Part shown: in pieces, positions 63,284 to 64,000 of the stretch
Position numbering within the stretch: the stretch's first letter is position 1
Layout of the letters: each line of letters starts with the position of its first letter
Assembly (NCBI GenBank): GCA_933822405.4
Contig: CAKOGP040002236.1
Location: 62,001-126,000 of the forward strand
Reading direction: 5' to 3'
DNA: 64,000 bases
Source of the DNA: Cylindrotheca closterium
Taxonomy: Eukaryota > Bacillariophyta > Bacillariophyceae > Bacillariales > Bacillariaceae
Notes under the pieces: model-generated
The model's input: the letters and a program-made list of their open reading frames with translations, nothing else
Databases searched by the model: none
Told to the model about the DNA's origin: nothing
Position numbers and translations under genes: made by a program

Positions 63284-64000
63284 ATGAAGAACATCATGTT
63301 CATTCATGCATTGTTAGTATGGGGTAGCGGTATGGCTATGGCTAGTCAGCAGCTACGGCGGGGCAAGCAGTATTTGAAGAATCAGAAGATGCAACAATTT
63401 CTCCGTTATGTGGCGACAGAACAAGAAGCTGACGATTTATTATGGGAGGACATCGAACTACAAGCGGCAGCAATGAGTATGCCAACTGTTGCACCCACAA
63501 CGCGACCTCCAACTTTTAGACCAACACGGCCACCCACTAGACCACCATCACTGCCTGCCACCAACCCGCCAACGTCACTCCCTGCCACCAACCCGCCAAC
63601 ACCATTTCAAACAACAACGCGCTTGCCAAATTTGGAGCTGATACCCAATGATCAATTCAACGAGTTTGGTTTATCGGAATGTCAAGGAGGTAAGACATGT
63701 ATCGATACCAGGAAATCAAGAGCAGTGAAATATTTCCGATTGCCGTAGTTTCATCATTGTACAGTACTCCAACGACACTACTATTATGTATGGAATGAGC
63801 ATCTCCATATATGGCCTGTTGAATTTTCGAAAGTTCACAACAAACGCCCTCATATTCGCATTATTTTGTCCATAACACTTTGCCAACGATCCATAGATTG
63901 TGACAACGACGAAGACTGTAACTTTGGATTGATCTGTCTGCAACGTAACTTGGGCAACAAAGATGTTCCAGGATGTTTTGGAGACCCAGATTCGATTGGC
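63284..64000 (+). CDS. DCD-repeat secreted protein 5 (partial, runs off the window)
   Basis: Exon 1 (63284..63689) encodes a signal peptide (MFIHALLVWGSGMAMA), a pro-region, a short PT stalk (TRPPTFRPTRPPTRPP) and the hinge PNDQFNEFGLSECQGG. After a 207-nt phase-1 intron, exon 2 starts at 63897 with DCDNDEDCNFGLICLQRNLG..VPGCFGDPDSIG and is open to the window end. The hinge and first repeat are clearly homologous to proteins 2-4, although the gene is on the opposite strand and its stalk is shorter. The remainder of the repeat array lies outside. Confidence 0.78.

Noticed and set aside
48607..64000. DCD-repeat proteins as toxins or silaffins
   Set aside because: Cys-rich repeats and PT stalks alone do not support a toxin call, and the Lys/Ser-rich silaffin pattern is absent.
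1..64000. tRNA or rRNA genes
   Set aside because: I looked for cloverleaf box A/B patterns and conserved rRNA strings by eye and found none that I could support; a covariance search would be decisive.

Overview
The window looks like nuclear DNA of a diatom, probably a pennate one. The support is short spliceosomal introns (about 70-130 nt), many secreted proteins with long Pro/Ser/Thr-rich 'PSxxPS/PTxxPT' linkers, helicase-associated-domain repeats, and two small proteins with a signal peptide followed by a plastid-type Ala-Phe cleavage context. I cannot name the species. No tRNA, rRNA, CRISPR array or prokaryotic operon is visible.

Layout. 1.8-11.8 kb (minus strand) is a conserved housekeeping block: a TAF1B/Rrn7-like Pol I factor, NOP14, spermidine synthase and an SPX-MFS phosphate transporter. 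11.9-18.6 kb holds three copies of a hairpin-rich repeat around a helicase-associated-domain protein, a UBA-like protein and an adrenodoxin-type ferredoxin. 18.9-29 kb carries a GPI-type Cys-rich surface protein, an unknown Gly-zipper protein, a small type I membrane protein, a glutathionyl-hydroquinone reductase and a choline-transporter-like protein. 29.7-41 kb has a plastid-type small protein, an ankyrin/nucleotidyl cyclase/phosphodiesterase fusion, and an intact discoidin-type surface protein preceded by a decayed paralogue. 41.2-45.9 kb is a 12-exon SPFH protein with a PIF/Harbinger-like transposon inside one intron. 46-48.5 kb is a decayed membrane-protein gene plus low-complexity DNA.

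48.6-64 kb is the most unusual part. It is a cluster of secreted proteins built from signal peptide, Pro/Thr-rich stalk and an array of Cys-rich 'DCDxDxDC...VPGC...DYC' repeats (called DCD repeats here). Four lie on the minus strand, and a fifth lies on the plus strand and runs off the window. The repeats map onto symmetric phase-1 exons of fixed size (216, 183, 234 and 18 nt). One 18-nt coding module occurs as a separate microexon, fused to the exon downstream, or fused to the exon upstream, depending on the paralogue. The cluster also contains a divergent GPI-type protein sharing an N-terminal motif with the first family member, a partial duplicate of one gene's 3' end, and a small plastid-type protein.

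Very small exons also occur in conserved genes: 3 nt in spermidine synthase, 14 nt in the SPX-MFS transporter, and 12 and 22 nt in the SPFH gene, the 12-nt one behind a GC-AG intron. Exon structures given here were derived by eye from reading frame, GT/GC-AG signals and family conservation; none is supported by transcript data.
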